64,000 nt of DNA from an uncultured Saprospiraceae bacterium (GTDB lineage Bacteria > Bacteroidota > Bacteroidia > Chitinophagales > Saprospiraceae). Numbering within the stretch: position 1 is the first letter of the stretch; every line of letters begins with the position of its first letter. The stretch spans positions 50,711-114,710 of the forward strand of contig CALDGQ010000063.1 of assembly GCA_937941765.1 (NCBI GenBank), read 5' to 3'. Positions 30,701-37,237 of the stretch are shown piece after piece. Made by a program: the position numbers and the translations under genes. A model generated the notes under the pieces. The model made no database searches and was not told the origin of the DNA. It saw only the letters and a program-made list of their open reading frames with translations.

Positions 30701-33700
30701 GCCATCTTAAACTGGGATTTACAAGATGGAACAATAATAAATTCAAGTGCAGCCACTACTACGGCACCAGCAGGAAGTGATATTTCTGCAACATGGGCAT
30801 CAACAGGTACAAAATATATTACCTTGTTTGTCACTGAAAATGGTTGTAGCAATGCAGATTCTGTAGGCGTATTTTTATCGGATGGACCAACAATTGATAG
30901 CACTCCAGATACGATAATTTGCAGTGGTGAACCAGTGCAGTTGTCAGCAAGTGGAGGTGGAACTTATCTATGGTCACCTTCAATTGGTTTGGATGACCCA
31001 ATCATCAGTAATCCTATTGCCAATCCAATGGCATCTACTACTTACAATGTAGTAGTAACTGATTTGAATGGATGTGAATCCAGTACTTCAGTTACCATAA
31101 CCGTAGATAATAACAATGCAACTGCAGGAGCAGATCAGGATATTTGTATTGGAGATAATGCTCAACTTTCTGCAAGTGGTGGTGCCACTTATTCGTGGTT
31201 GCCAACAACTGGATTGACTGATCCAACAATTGCAAATCCAATCGTTTCACCAGTTGCTACGACTTGGTATGAAGTTGCAATAGCGAATGCAAACGGCTGT
31301 ATATCAGTTGATTCCGTATTGGTTACCGTGCATCCTAACACAACAGTAAATGCTGGAAATGATGTGACGATTTGCGAAAATAGTTCAACTCAATTAAGTG
31401 CCAGCGGAGGTACAAGTTATATTTGGTCACCAACGAATGGTTTGAGTGATTCTAATATTAGTAACCCGATTGCGACACCATTAGTAACAACTGTTTATAC
31501 AGTCACCGCTTCAAATGCAGGTGGTTGTAGTTCAATAGATCAAGTTACGGTTACTGTAAATACTGGATTTTCAGTTGATGTTGTAACAAGCCCTACCCAT
31601 TGTTGTGACCAGGATGGAAGCATCATCTTAACACCAAATGGCGGAACGGGTCCTTTTACTTATAATTGGAGTCCATTTGCTTCTGCAAGTAACACAGGTG
31701 TAGGTCTGGATTTTGGATTTTACACAATTAGTGTGACCGATGCAACAGGATGTACACAAGTAGTGGCAACAGAAGTTGGGAATGATTGTGATTGTCAATT
31801 ATTGGAGAATGATGTGGTTTATGTAGATTCTTCAACAGTTTATACTGGATGTTTACCATTGCCTTATGATAGTATCGCTGGGTACAATATTTGGCAAAAT
31901 GGAGTACCTTATTCTAACAGCTTATTTGCATGTGATGTTGATACCATTATTTTATATTCTTATGCTTTAATTAATGGAATGGGTAATAATGGACCTTATT
32001 ATGTAGACTCATGGTCTTGTGGAAATGGACAAGTATTTTCAGGGCTGGTACAAAATATGGATGATTTGACAGACAGTATGAATGTCTGGGATCCAGCTGG
32101 TAATTGGTCACATAATCCAACAACCTTTAGTATTGTTGGAGGAGATATCAATGATACTTATGCGGATATGTTGCTTAGACATATTGGAACAAATATCGTT
32201 GCAACTTTACAGACCAATTCAACAACCTATTCTTCCAGTACTGCAATTACAAGTGGTACTCCTGGTGGAAATCACATCTTTATTATTGAAGATGGTAGCA
32301 CTTGTTGTGTCGACACCTTATACGTTTTTGAATCAACACCATGTCCGACATTGAATGCTACCGCTACAGCTACCTCAGCGAATTGTTGTGATGAAAATGG
32401 AAGTATTTCAATAACAATGACTGGAGGGACTGAACCTTACAGCTACATTTGGCCTGGAAATGTCTCCAATTCAAATGAGGCAAATAATTTGGCGTCAGGA
32501 TTATATAACATCACAATTTCAGATAGCGATGGTTGTTCAACAGAAGTAAGTGCTACTGTAATAAAAGATTGCAATTGCCCAGATATTTATCCTGAAGAGG
32601 TGGTGTACTCAAATGATGGGGTTGCAACCCTTTGTATTCCGATCATTCCGGCTGATATACCAAATTATACAGTTTCACTGGATGGAACATTGTTTAACAC
32701 ATTCACCGGATGTAATGATGATACCTTGGTTTATTATACCTACGCAGTCTTAACAGGATTAGGAAATAGTGGACCTTATGAAATTGATTCTTGGATTGTG
32801 GATGGAGTGATGCACTCAGCAATCATTCAGGATATGAATGAATTAGCAGACTCAATGAATGCTTGGGATCCTTTTGCAACTTGGATGAACAATCCTGGAA
32901 CATTTACGATCAGTACAATGGATGGTACCGTTGGGAATTATTCTAACATGATGGTTACACACATTGGTACGGACTTAAGTTCAACTATGCAAACCAATTC
33001 ATTGGAAACACCTTTCAACAGTGAGATGGTCATCAATGGAGAAGGAACTCATATTGTTACGATATCTCCAAACGGTGACTGCTGTACAGATACGATTATT
33101 GTAAATATCGAAAATTGTTTCTCAGTATTCAATGGACCTTATGATATTCAAGTCGCTAATTGTGATACAACGGGCATCTTTTGTACTGGAATAGGAGGGT
33201 TGGAATTACAAGGTTATACATTGTTGGATAATGGAGTCGAAATTGTAGATCCATTTGCAATATGTCAAGAAGAGAATATTACTATTTATGGATATAGCAA
33301 CTTGCCAACTACCGGTGTTTCGTTCTTTTTAGATAGTTGGTCAGTAGATGGAACTAGTTATAATGGGGTGTTCAATACGGTAGATGAACTGGTTATTTTA
33401 TTGAATGGTTTGGATGCTTCAGGCAACTGGACAATCGACCCAATTAATCAGCTAATAGTAGGTGGTGCTTTAGGGATAGTTTACGGCGATATGGAATGGA
33501 CCGAAGTGGCGTCCAATCAAAATGGGGTGATGACTCCATTTGATGGAACAACTACAAGTGATGCAGGAATTAACCTGTCAGTTGGCACACATCAATTAAC
33601 ATTTACAGAAACGGCTACAGGTTGTGAAGAAATAGTTACAGTTAATGTAACATGTCCAGATTTGATTGATACAATTTATGTATTTACTACTGTTGATTTA

Positions 33701-35293
33701 GGTGGAAATAATTTTTACTGTGTTTCAAATCTAAATCTGCCAGGTACCACTACTAGTGTTGAAAATACCTGTCCTGATAATTCTGGTGATGAGGTTTTAT
33801 TTACAATAGATCAAAGTAATTTCTGTGTTTATTATGATGGCTTAGCATTAGGGCAAGATACTGCTTGTTTGCTGATTTGCAATGATTTAGGAGCATGTCA
33901 GCCAGTTTGTTTAGTAACGATTGTCGCCAATAATTGTCCAGATTTAATTGCACAAAATCAAATATCAGGAATGAGCATATCTTGTGATGATTTGACTGAA
34001 ATTTGTATTGAATGTTTTGAAAACTCATTGTTAAGTGAATACACAATTCAAGATAATGGAAGCACCTTTACAGGACCAACTGGCTCTTGTGATTTTGAAA
34101 CCGTAGTAGCATATGGATTTAAAAATATTCAAGGAGCAAACGGTGGTTATCAAGTAGATGCTTGGTCTGTAAACGGAATGCTGTTTACTGGAATGGCAAA
34201 CACTTTGTCAGCACTAGCAGATTCTATGAGCGTTTGGGATACGAATTCAAATTGGATCTTTGATATTTCAAATGATGTGATCTATGGAGGTGATTCCAAC
34301 AGTACGTACTCAAGTCTACAAATAACAGATTTAAGCAATCAGATTCAATTTGACTTAGCAACTTCAGATTATAATTTACCAAATGGAACTACCTTGTTAT
34401 TAATGCCTGGAAATCATGAATTGATTTTTACAGAAAACACTTCCGGATGTTCAGATACCTTGAATGCAATGATAACTTGCATTACTCCTGATATCTACCT
34501 TGACACGATATTTTTAGCTGAGATAGATACGATTTGTTTAGATACGATGGAGCTTCCAGGAATCGTAACTTCGGTTAATAATTTCTGTGACGATGGAGTA
34601 GGGGTGAATGTTGAATTTACCCTTATTGGAAATCAAAATTGTATTGTTACAAGTGGGGTAAGTGTCGGGGTAGATAGTGCTTGTGTTGTCCTTTGTGATG
34701 ACTTAGGGTATTGTGATACGACCTACATTTACATTGCCGTGGAGCAAGTTTTAGTAACAGATCCATCACTTTCCAACGATGTGGACTCAACCGAAATCAA
34801 CACGCCATTGATCATTGATGTAATCGCAAATGATTCAATTGGATCTGGATTGGACTCAATTTACATACTAAATCCTCCCGAAAATGGATCCGTCGAATGG
34901 GTTGGAAATGGCTTTCAATACACTCCTGATGAGGGATATTGCAATAGTGATTTACCAGATGAATTTTCCTATGTCTTATGCAATAGCTACGGTTGCGATA
35001 CAGCCACCGTCCAAGTTTTTGTGCGCTGTCAAGATCTAATATTTTACACCGGTTTTTCTCCCAATGGTGATGGAATTAATGAAACGTTCGTGATTATAGG
35101 ATTGGAACAATACCCAGATAATCGATTACGGGTTTTCAACCGATGGGGCGAACAAGTCTACTACAAGGTTGATTATAAGAACGACTGGGATGGAACATGG
35201 GAAGGAGAAGGACTACCGGATGGAACTTATTTCTATGTTTTTGTCTCTGGAAGAGGCAAGCGTTTCTCTGGTTATGTCCAAATAAATCGATAA
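18752..35293 (+). CDS. 5513-aa SprB-like giant adhesin with T9SS type B sorting domain
   Basis: One unbroken frame. Order by residue: signal peptide (~20-47, ending SVSAQ); six SprB-type repeats and one PKD-like repeat (48-583), with VTCxGxxDGxxxxxxxGGxxPYxYxW; nine DUF11-like Ig repeats (585-2022), each closing on an acidic linker with DDHD; four DPTDC repeats (2024-2343), with EYSIDNGTTWQ; a ~399/401-codon super-repeat array and more WSP-type Ig modules (2343-4272); four copies of an unfamiliar ~180-190-aa DSW module (to ~5245); a cadherin-like domain (~5348-5426, VIANDSIGSGLDSI); and the gliding-motility C-terminal domain (5432-5513; SPNGDGINETF, VFNRWGEQVYY, LPDGTYFYVF). It is probably a long surface fibre for gliding, attachment or prey contact. 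PorP/SprF and PorE-like genes lie directly upstream. No enzyme domain is seen. Confidence 0.94.
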   Translation: MKNIYSNEATDECNNVLTMRFFNRISVFKTITFCISVLFLSPSVSAQTVVVTDNDVTCFGASDGDATANVNGGTAPYSYLWNNAATTQTISGLSVGVYSVTITDALNNTAEGTTIVSQPPVINKSVIVTDVTCNGLSDGAIDLTVSGGFPPYTYDWDNDGIGDNDDPEDLLNIPAGLYNVTITDALGCMTDTEIHVDEEPPIIAVPLVTNVACNGDATGSILLLVTGGGDFYSFDWDTDGTGDFDDPKNLSNLPIGVYSVTIQDIFGCLHMVSGQVTGPATISPNAVVTNISCNGFNDGAIDLTPSGGTAPFTYNWDNGLGTNEDVNGLGIGTYNVTVTDANSCTTTATYVVTNPDGLTVSTTKINASCSNESDGSIDLTVNGGTTPYTFLWSNGMTVEDPAGLPVGGYNVTITDVNGCSNTTNAIINSPAPVTAIALPNDATCFGNANGSLDITAVGGTTPYTYIWSNGPAVEDLFGIPAGTYTVTITDVNGCIGIETFTIGQPAQMSFSLGADENLCLGNSTTLTPTVSGGNAPYVFSWDNGLGFGPTKTITPTVTTTYSVTVTDDSGCTAIDDVTITVNTCDFDLALTKNLATGQAAAVAPGDTVSFDITIINQGQVDANNISIIDYIDLANWTSFSNAINPNGVTTGGAALNFVWTNIGTDARALVAGTIPAGATISLPINLIVAPGVTGFLSNDAEIYTDNNNDIDSQPESEEGDQNSDVVINNEINNAGGDEDDHDISSVTSSIYDLALTKQLAANQSVTASPGDKIDFLITIYNQGTILANNIQVIDYIDTNAWNNFSLADNPVGVTGGSVSLNYVWSFSGTDAIVNIIGGIPPGQSITIPVSLTIKNGVTGTLFNWVEIYQDSGDDTDSQTEGEEGNGNTDVTIDDVIDNTGGDIDDHDGASILSETFDLALKKELAIGQAATVESGDEVEFLIAVYNQGTLPAAGIEIIDYVNLSEWDAFDLTINPSGTTGGNVSTPYTFSNAGTNGLVTFNAAIPGNSFITFPIKLKVRTGASGLLSNHAEIYSDNGTDIDSQPEFEEVDGNSDVLVDDIIDNTGGDEDDHDVATVTAFIYDIALKKEIAPTQNVNVDAGDLVAFNITVYNQGDVPANNIRVVDYVDATMWNAFNLADNLAGTTTGSAALTYSWANSAGILQATISGAIPPGGQVTFPINLTTQSDICGWIDNYAEIYEDDGFDFDSQPEFWENDMNADTLVNDVINNSAGDEDDHDIASVYVNKFDLALTKTLAFGQPTTINIGDNITFTLTITNQGDQDAYNINLIDYLPAGITLVDPAWNQSGANATYNIVGPIAGNGGTATVNITLNAGSGFSGTLIENCAEIVSASDVSNGPPVSDFDSTPDNNPGNDGAVNDNNINNDEGDEDDHDCEIANVRQTFDLALIKELAIGQNAPVSSGDTVTFTITAINQGITPAYEVSIIDYIPTGLIYLNGLNTGWTPGPNSTATYQIAGPIAAIGGTNSVDISFLVDPNFQDSCAINTAEIFFATDTPGGSLTVDADSSPDNINNDIMGADNEVNGTNEDEDDHDIEKIAINRYDLALRKSTNQITPIEIGDDVTYTITVFNQGNVPLQNIDIIDYVPQGLGLSPLDNNNWMNSGTDVVNTITSVVNPGDSVSIDITLRVLTIAAGGVSINYAEIFGFEDLNLVDRTSEDVDSNGDMIRINDVLYNDIIDNTLSDEDDHDSEFVIVEVFDLAMIKRTNAVMPMSGDTIYYSFTVYNQGVLNAFDIDVIDYLTSDLIFHQALNSNWTIGSMGTVKTTIDGPILPGDSAKVFLAAQINPAFYGLKLVNAAEIADATSKAGNSTRDDLDSTPDVTNTDVVGGDDIIDNSFGDEDDHDVDTIMINHTFDLAAIKTANQSIVNLGDTINFFVGILNQGTLPAYDISIVDYLPPSLTFIQNGITTWTDAGNGNYETMITGPILPQGTGQVFMSVRVDQNFTDMMLKNLIEIQGASTLNGGPVVFDIDSNFDNIPNNDIEGGDNVVDNTANDEDDHDWAKIIVCFDMVDVALSDPTNCGIANGSITITTTNTASILEYSINNGGTWQTSNVFNGVPDGTHHILVRYPGGDCLLDHGEITLETLDIPVIDSVDTTDPTDCNATDGTITINSTNAIGMNYSIDGGTTWQSANTFVNLAPGDYDVVMMNATFSCADNYGNVTINALIPPTLTSAVGTDPTDCNAADGSIIVNANGSQNIEYSIDNGTTWQTSSSFQNLTAGSYDVVIRNIDGTCEMSQGTPIELVDPTQPSIEGVFSTNPTDCSLADGTISIYASPSSASLEISIDGGATWQVSGFFTGLPGGIYNVVVRNADGTCAINYVNNPVELIAPSVMVDIDMNDTTICLGNSFDLTTTFVGTPTWEVVTGDATSLSCTNCPNPTATPTYSTTYKVFVGNSGTSCYEESIITIDTEDPILYNPIQTHKICHDEESLTLQMSVPIDTFLITGTGTYSNAVINGDQLEFDIQVIGASSEFTVELVSIYGCSVSNTFTVSRKVLFTPDFSMPTAACEGVDVNIDYVGGAPSNSFLNWGLDGGQIIYSNPGNGIDPAGSEMIVNWPSPGLKTVSLTINYDGCFVTDTMTIDIGAYMAIAAPDTSVCLGNSANLSVSAGATYEWSPASSLNDATIQNPIATPTTRTTYFVTVTDADGCSGVDEITVTVNTINATISADQTICTGDNVTLNATGGTTYQWSPSTNLSNPNISNPVATPIATTTYTVTVTDANNCSDQLSVTVFVNPNPIVDAGSDVDICIGDNTSLNATGGNSYVWSPTTNLSNPNIANPIAAPTNTTSYYVTGMDANGCTAIDSVTVYVFDGQIVGLIDDVILCGNEDMANISVSANNAITSYSITSNTGSYMNDVLVGGTLTFDATATGFPSDFFVELTTTGNCIVRDTFTINKNPLLSADFEVQSPVCIGENINVNYTGGGGFTSFLNWDLDGAFIVNSSNGAGSPAFSDLVVQWTTGGTKTLILSVDEFGCNITDTMQIVVGDVTAGVTPNTDICMGDSIQLVATGGVSYQWSPTAGLSDPNIANPIASPSSSTVYSVTVSDAQGCSDEISTVVTILFMSSSVIADQTICEGESVELFASGGTNYTWSPAAGLNNTNTSNPTASPIVTTTYEVMVTDANNCSSTETVTVFVNPAPPAYAGLDVDLCLGKKVTLNATGGVSYSWSPAASLSGANTASPISSPNVTTTYTVTVTDALGCTATDQVTVFMQDGYLMQPIADVTLCDDETTTNVTVAISDTIQSYTITGSGNYNNDITNFNFLSFDATLVAYPSEFYVEMVTDGGCIVRDTFVLDKNPNLIADFTVNAPVCVGENIDLTYNGGATVNSFLLWDIDGGSYVSQSPATATAPAGSDIVVNWATGGTKTVILTIQEAGCTVSDTMEVVVGDVMASVTPNTSICPGDSIQLVASGGVSYQWSPVTGLSDPTIANPMASPTTSTFYTVEVTDAQGCSAEVSTTVTLHFTNTSIIDDQTICEGESVSLSASGGISYSWSPVIGLDNPNNSSPNASPLVTTTYTVLITDANNCELTEEVTVFVNPAPNANAGEDVNLCIGKKTTLNATGGVSYSWSPAASLSGANTANPISSPTVTTTYTVTVTDAIGCIATDQVTVFIHDGYLTQPIPDITLCDDDLTANVTVAINDTIQNYSITGNGGYSNDIAIDNSLTFDATMGSFPSVFYVEMTTDGGCVVNDTFYIFKNEGLSAAFDIETPACVNDIININYTGSASVNSFLSWDIDGGIYISQSQATTSSPAGSDIEVQWGTGGVKNVILTVTESGCIVSDTVQVNVGDINAVVGPNVTLCPGDSTQLTASGGTSYAWSPVDGLSNPNIANPMASPSTSTFYTVTVTDASGCTDEGTTIVTLSFTAGSVSSDILICEGDSTMLIASGGAAYSWSPAIGLSATNIANPFAKPTSTTTYTVAITSPDGCVTEHDVTVTVQPAPQTTFVINPPFCTGNNLSISYVGNAGPAAILNWDLQDGTIINSSAATTTAPAGSDISATWASTGTKYITLFVTENGCSNADSVGVFLSDGPTIDSTPDTIICSGEPVQLSASGGGTYLWSPSIGLDDPIISNPIANPMASTTYNVVVTDLNGCESSTSVTITVDNNNATAGADQDICIGDNAQLSASGGATYSWLPTTGLTDPTIANPIVSPVATTWYEVAIANANGCISVDSVLVTVHPNTTVNAGNDVTICENSSTQLSASGGTSYIWSPTNGLSDSNISNPIATPLVTTVYTVTASNAGGCSSIDQVTVTVNTGFSVDVVTSPTHCCDQDGSIILTPNGGTGPFTYNWSPFASASNTGVGLDFGFYTISVTDATGCTQVVATEVGNDCDCQLLENDVVYVDSSTVYTGCLPLPYDSIAGYNIWQNGVPYSNSLFACDVDTIILYSYALINGMGNNGPYYVDSWSCGNGQVFSGLVQNMDDLTDSMNVWDPAGNWSHNPTTFSIVGGDINDTYADMLLRHIGTNIVATLQTNSTTYSSSTAITSGTPGGNHIFIIEDGSTCCVDTLYVFESTPCPTLNATATATSANCCDENGSISITMTGGTEPYSYIWPGNVSNSNEANNLASGLYNITISDSDGCSTEVSATVIKDCNCPDIYPEEVVYSNDGVATLCIPIIPADIPNYTVSLDGTLFNTFTGCNDDTLVYYTYAVLTGLGNSGPYEIDSWIVDGVMHSAIIQDMNELADSMNAWDPFATWMNNPGTFTISTMDGTVGNYSNMMVTHIGTDLSSTMQTNSLETPFNSEMVINGEGTHIVTISPNGDCCTDTIIVNIENCFSVFNGPYDIQVANCDTTGIFCTGIGGLELQGYTLLDNGVEIVDPFAICQEENITIYGYSNLPTTGVSFFLDSWSVDGTSYNGVFNTVDELVILLNGLDASGNWTIDPINQLIVGGALGIVYGDMEWTEVASNQNGVMTPFDGTTTSDAGINLSVGTHQLTFTETATGCEEIVTVNVTCPDLIDTIYVFTTVDLGGNNFYCVSNLNLPGTTTSVENTCPDNSGDEVLFTIDQSNFCVYYDGLALGQDTACLLICNDLGACQPVCLVTIVANNCPDLIAQNQISGMSISCDDLTEICIECFENSLLSEYTIQDNGSTFTGPTGSCDFETVVAYGFKNIQGANGGYQVDAWSVNGMLFTGMANTLSALADSMSVWDTNSNWIFDISNDVIYGGDSNSTYSSLQITDLSNQIQFDLATSDYNLPNGTTLLLMPGNHELIFTENTSGCSDTLNAMITCITPDIYLDTIFLAEIDTICLDTMELPGIVTSVNNFCDDGVGVNVEFTLIGNQNCIVTSGVSVGVDSACVVLCDDLGYCDTTYIYIAVEQVLVTDPSLSNDVDSTEINTPLIIDVIANDSIGSGLDSIYILNPPENGSVEWVGNGFQYTPDEGYCNSDLPDEFSYVLCNSYGCDTATVQVFVRCQDLIFYTGFSPNGDGINETFVIIGLEQYPDNRLRVFNRWGEQVYYKVDYKNDWDGTWEGEGLPDGTYFYVFVSGRGKRFSGYVQINR
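20507..24820 (+). repeat. Nine tandem DUF11-like Ig repeats (within the 5513-aa gene)
   Basis: Each unit begins with [FY]D[LI]AxxK and contains a xNQGxxxAxxIxxxDY core. Unit starts are 20507, 21002, 21497, 21992, 22487, 22955, 23429, 23894 and 24359. The first four are exactly 495 bp; the others are 468, 474, 465, 465 and 462 bp. All nine end in an acidic linker with DDHD. Confidence 0.9.
26033..30840 (+). repeat. ~1.2-kb super-repeat array (within the 5513-aa gene)
   Basis: Supermodules start at 26033, 27230, 28433 and 29636, so the first three are 399, 401 and 401 codons. Each joins a Cys-containing Ig-like domain, a PKD-like domain with an NSFLxWDIDGG-type core, and three WSP-type Ig domains. 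The fourth is rearranged and lacks a complete copy. Confidence 0.85.
31786..34488 (+). repeat. Four copies of an unassigned ~180-190-aa DSW module (within the 5513-aa gene)
   Basis: The copies share an early Cys, then GPYxxDSWxVxG, then LxDSMNxWDPxxxW. The D[SA]W motifs are at codons 4419, 4679, 4861 and 5136. A ~90-aa second module (LPGxxTSVxNxC ... ACxxxCDDLG) follows copies 3 and 4. I do not recognise the DSW fold. Confidence 0.75.
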
Positions 35294-35360
35294 AAAAACA
35301 CTACCCAATTTGAGGTAGATTTTAAACTGACTACATTTATTCCAATTATTTATTTTGTCA

Positions 35361-35398
35361 AGAGGCAGTGATTAATTTCACTGTCTCTTTTTCTTTTT
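35361..35398 (+). terminator. Terminator of the giant adhesin gene
   Basis: AGAGGCAGTG pairs with CACTGTCTCT (10 bp, one G-U) around a 9-nt loop, followed by a T-rich tail, 68 nt past the stop codon. Confidence 0.85.
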
Positions 35399-36290
35399 GG
35401 AAGTTTTGATTATCTTCATGCTATCCCACTTCTATTTCTTGAAAAATTAACTTAGGTTATTGTGCATAGTACATTAATCTCAATTTTGAAATATTTTCAA
35501 TATTTCCTTGAAAAACTTATTAGGATTTTATTTGATGTAAACCATTGATATTCAATTTTTTATATATTTGAATGAAATTCAATTGATTTTCAAGAAAAAT
35601 TAAAAATACCATTTTCTGGGTATTAGAGAACTACATATAAATTGTACCTTTGATACTACCGAAAGGTAAAAAACGACTGTTCCCAACGTCGATTTGAAAA
35701 TTATAATCCTTTTCCCAAAGGCCCACCGTTTGTTTAGGCATAAGCGCCTACAATCTCAATTTAGTTCATTAAAAAAAAAATGTTTAGCGCGCTGCGCTGT
35801 AAACATTGACGATAATATTTATTTGAAAATAAAAACAAGAATTTAATTTGCCTATGACTTAAACTGAACATTGACGCATAAAGATTTTACGGGAAGTCCC
35901 TGGATAGAACATTGCCTTAGTTTACAATCAATTAATTAAAATTTGTTCAATTCCTATCTCACATTTCAATTCCGATTTTATAGCTTTTTCCCAATTGCCG
36001 CATTTCGATTTGACTTACCCATTCTTCTATGCTTATAAGCTATCCATTTTGGATTGGCGTTATTGCGGTTGATTACATTTTAGTATTACTTCTTAGTTTT
36101 CTGGATCATTGATTGGTCCTAACTGCAGTTAGCAGAAGCAATATTTAGATTTAGATCTTCCTCTTCATCTGTCTTTCCTATAATATTTGGTCCTAGCTTT
36201 TCCGATGACCCTTGATAATGTTTGCATTGTCCAAGGGATTTGGTTTGAAACAGCGGCATTCATATACAGAATATTTTTAAAACGCTATCG
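35399..36290. other. ~0.9-kb non-coding stretch
   Basis: No gene is visible; stops are frequent in all frames. It contains a ten-A run followed by a hairpin at 35781-35805 (TGTTTA and GCGC arms with a small bulge), an AGGC/GCCT mini-hairpin near 35738, a 14-bp perfect palindrome CTAACTGCAGTTAG at 36119-36132, and a short direct repeat TTGGTCCTA (near 36113 and 36188). A TATATTTG box is at 35563-35570 without a matching -33. It could be the promoter and long leader for the downstream cluster. Confidence 0.45.
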
Positions 36291-36524
36291 ATGAATAAAT
36301 TGAAGATTTTGTTTAGTGCATTAAGTGTAATGACTTTAATGTGCTTTGCTATTTTGACAAGTCTTGGCACTTCCCAACTTTTGGTGAACGAGTCAACTGC
36401 TTATCAGATACAAGATCTTCAAAACGAAATAGCGAATGTCACTTGCTTGAATATTTCAAGTGACCCAATTTTTAATAATGGAATTGTTGTCAGCAATAAA
36501 AAGATGCTGATGCAATTTCAATGA
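36291..36524 (+). CDS. Possible small secreted protein
   Basis: A 77-aa frame (MNKLKILFSALSVMTLMCFA...) with a basic start and hydrophobic stretch like a signal peptide, then a polar tail with no known motif. It is the only frame of note in the 2-kb gap before the 37238 cluster. The tail (LQNEIANVTCLNISSDP...) lacks clear domain character. It could be a real small exported protein or a chance ORF. Confidence 0.35.
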   Translation: MNKLKILFSALSVMTLMCFAILTSLGTSQLLVNESTAYQIQDLQNEIANVTCLNISSDPIFNNGIVVSNKKMLMQFQ

Positions 36525-36565
36525 TATATATAGATAGTACTGTGATGAGATATTAAAAACTCATT

Positions 36566-36647
36566 TCTCTTCTATTATACAATGCGATCGCATGCACCTC
36601 TGGCGCTGCGATCAATTCGCATGAAAAGAAGATTGTGAGAGAAGAGA
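36566..36647. repeat. Nested inverted repeats around a 12-bp palindrome
   Basis: Outer arms TCTCTTCT (36566-36573) and AGAAGAGA (36640-36647) enclose the perfect palindrome ATGCGATCGCAT (36582-36593) and a TGCGA/TCGCA hairpin. It lies just after the 77-aa frame and has no T-run. Its function is unknown; a 3' stabilising structure or a protein-binding site is possible. Confidence 0.4.
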
Positions 36648-36774
36648 TATAAAAATCACAAACGAATAAGAACACATACAGATTTAGTAAAGAGCGAAAA
36701 GTATTGAATCCATAAAGTTGGATATACACCCTAAACCATTACTACAATATAAAATTGACTAATAGTCATCGAGA

Positions 36775-36844
36775 CATCGGAGATGGTAACTACCATCAGT
36801 TGGCAAGTGCCATAACTAAATCCGAAAAGATAGAAACTCCGATG
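36775..36844 (+). ncRNA. Candidate structured RNA (three-way junction) in a long leader
   Basis: An outer stem CATCGGA/TCCGATG (36775-36781 and 36838-36844) closes two hairpins: GATGGT, loop AACT, ACCATC (36782-36797), and TGGC, loop AAGT, GCCA. All stems are perfectly paired. A further CCCC/GGGG hairpin lies at 36880-36894. The element is ~390 nt before the start of the giant gene at 37238, where a 5' leader is plausible. I know no riboswitch class with this layout, and chance pairing cannot be excluded. Confidence 0.35.
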
Positions 36845-36952
36845 ATTTCACTACACGATAAAAAAAATGAATTTGATCACCCCGGTAAATGGGGAGCTGA
36901 CTACAGAAGAAAAGAAGAAACAAAAATTTACTAGGGCGATAAAATCGACCAC

Positions 36953-37153
36953 ATGAACATTGACGAATTCAAAAACATTGAAATGATTACTAGATATTTT
37001 AACTCGAATATTCAAAATAATTTTATACCCATGAAGAATGTAAAATTCAATTTGAAGACAACTACTGATGTATCAATGAAAACTGAATCCAACAGAAACA
37101 CTGTTGATTTGGAAAAGGAACAATCTATACTAATAAGTACTGATTGTTACTGA
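36953..37153 (+). CDS. Doubtful 66-aa ORF
   Basis: The 66-aa frame MNIDEFKNIEMITRYF... is polar, with no signal peptide, no motif and no recognisable start signal. It sits in the leader of the next giant gene and is listed only because it fills part of an otherwise empty stretch. A hairpin CAAGCA/TGCTTG follows at 37177-37198. A chance ORF is more likely than a gene. Confidence 0.15.
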   Translation: MNIDEFKNIEMITRYFNSNIQNNFIPMKNVKFNLKTTTDVSMKTESNRNTVDLEKEQSILISTDCY

Positions 37154-37237
37154 ACAATATGGTAAACGAATACAATCAAGCATATATATTATTGCTTGTC
37201 TATTTGAATCAAAAAGTTTATAAGAAAAATTTATACC

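Noticed and set aside
20501..31570. Possible assembly artefact (artificially repeated sequence) in the giant adhesin
   Set aside because: Equal-length units differ at many synonymous and amino-acid positions and keep one open frame of 5513 codons, as expected of real old duplications; collapsed copies still cannot be excluded.
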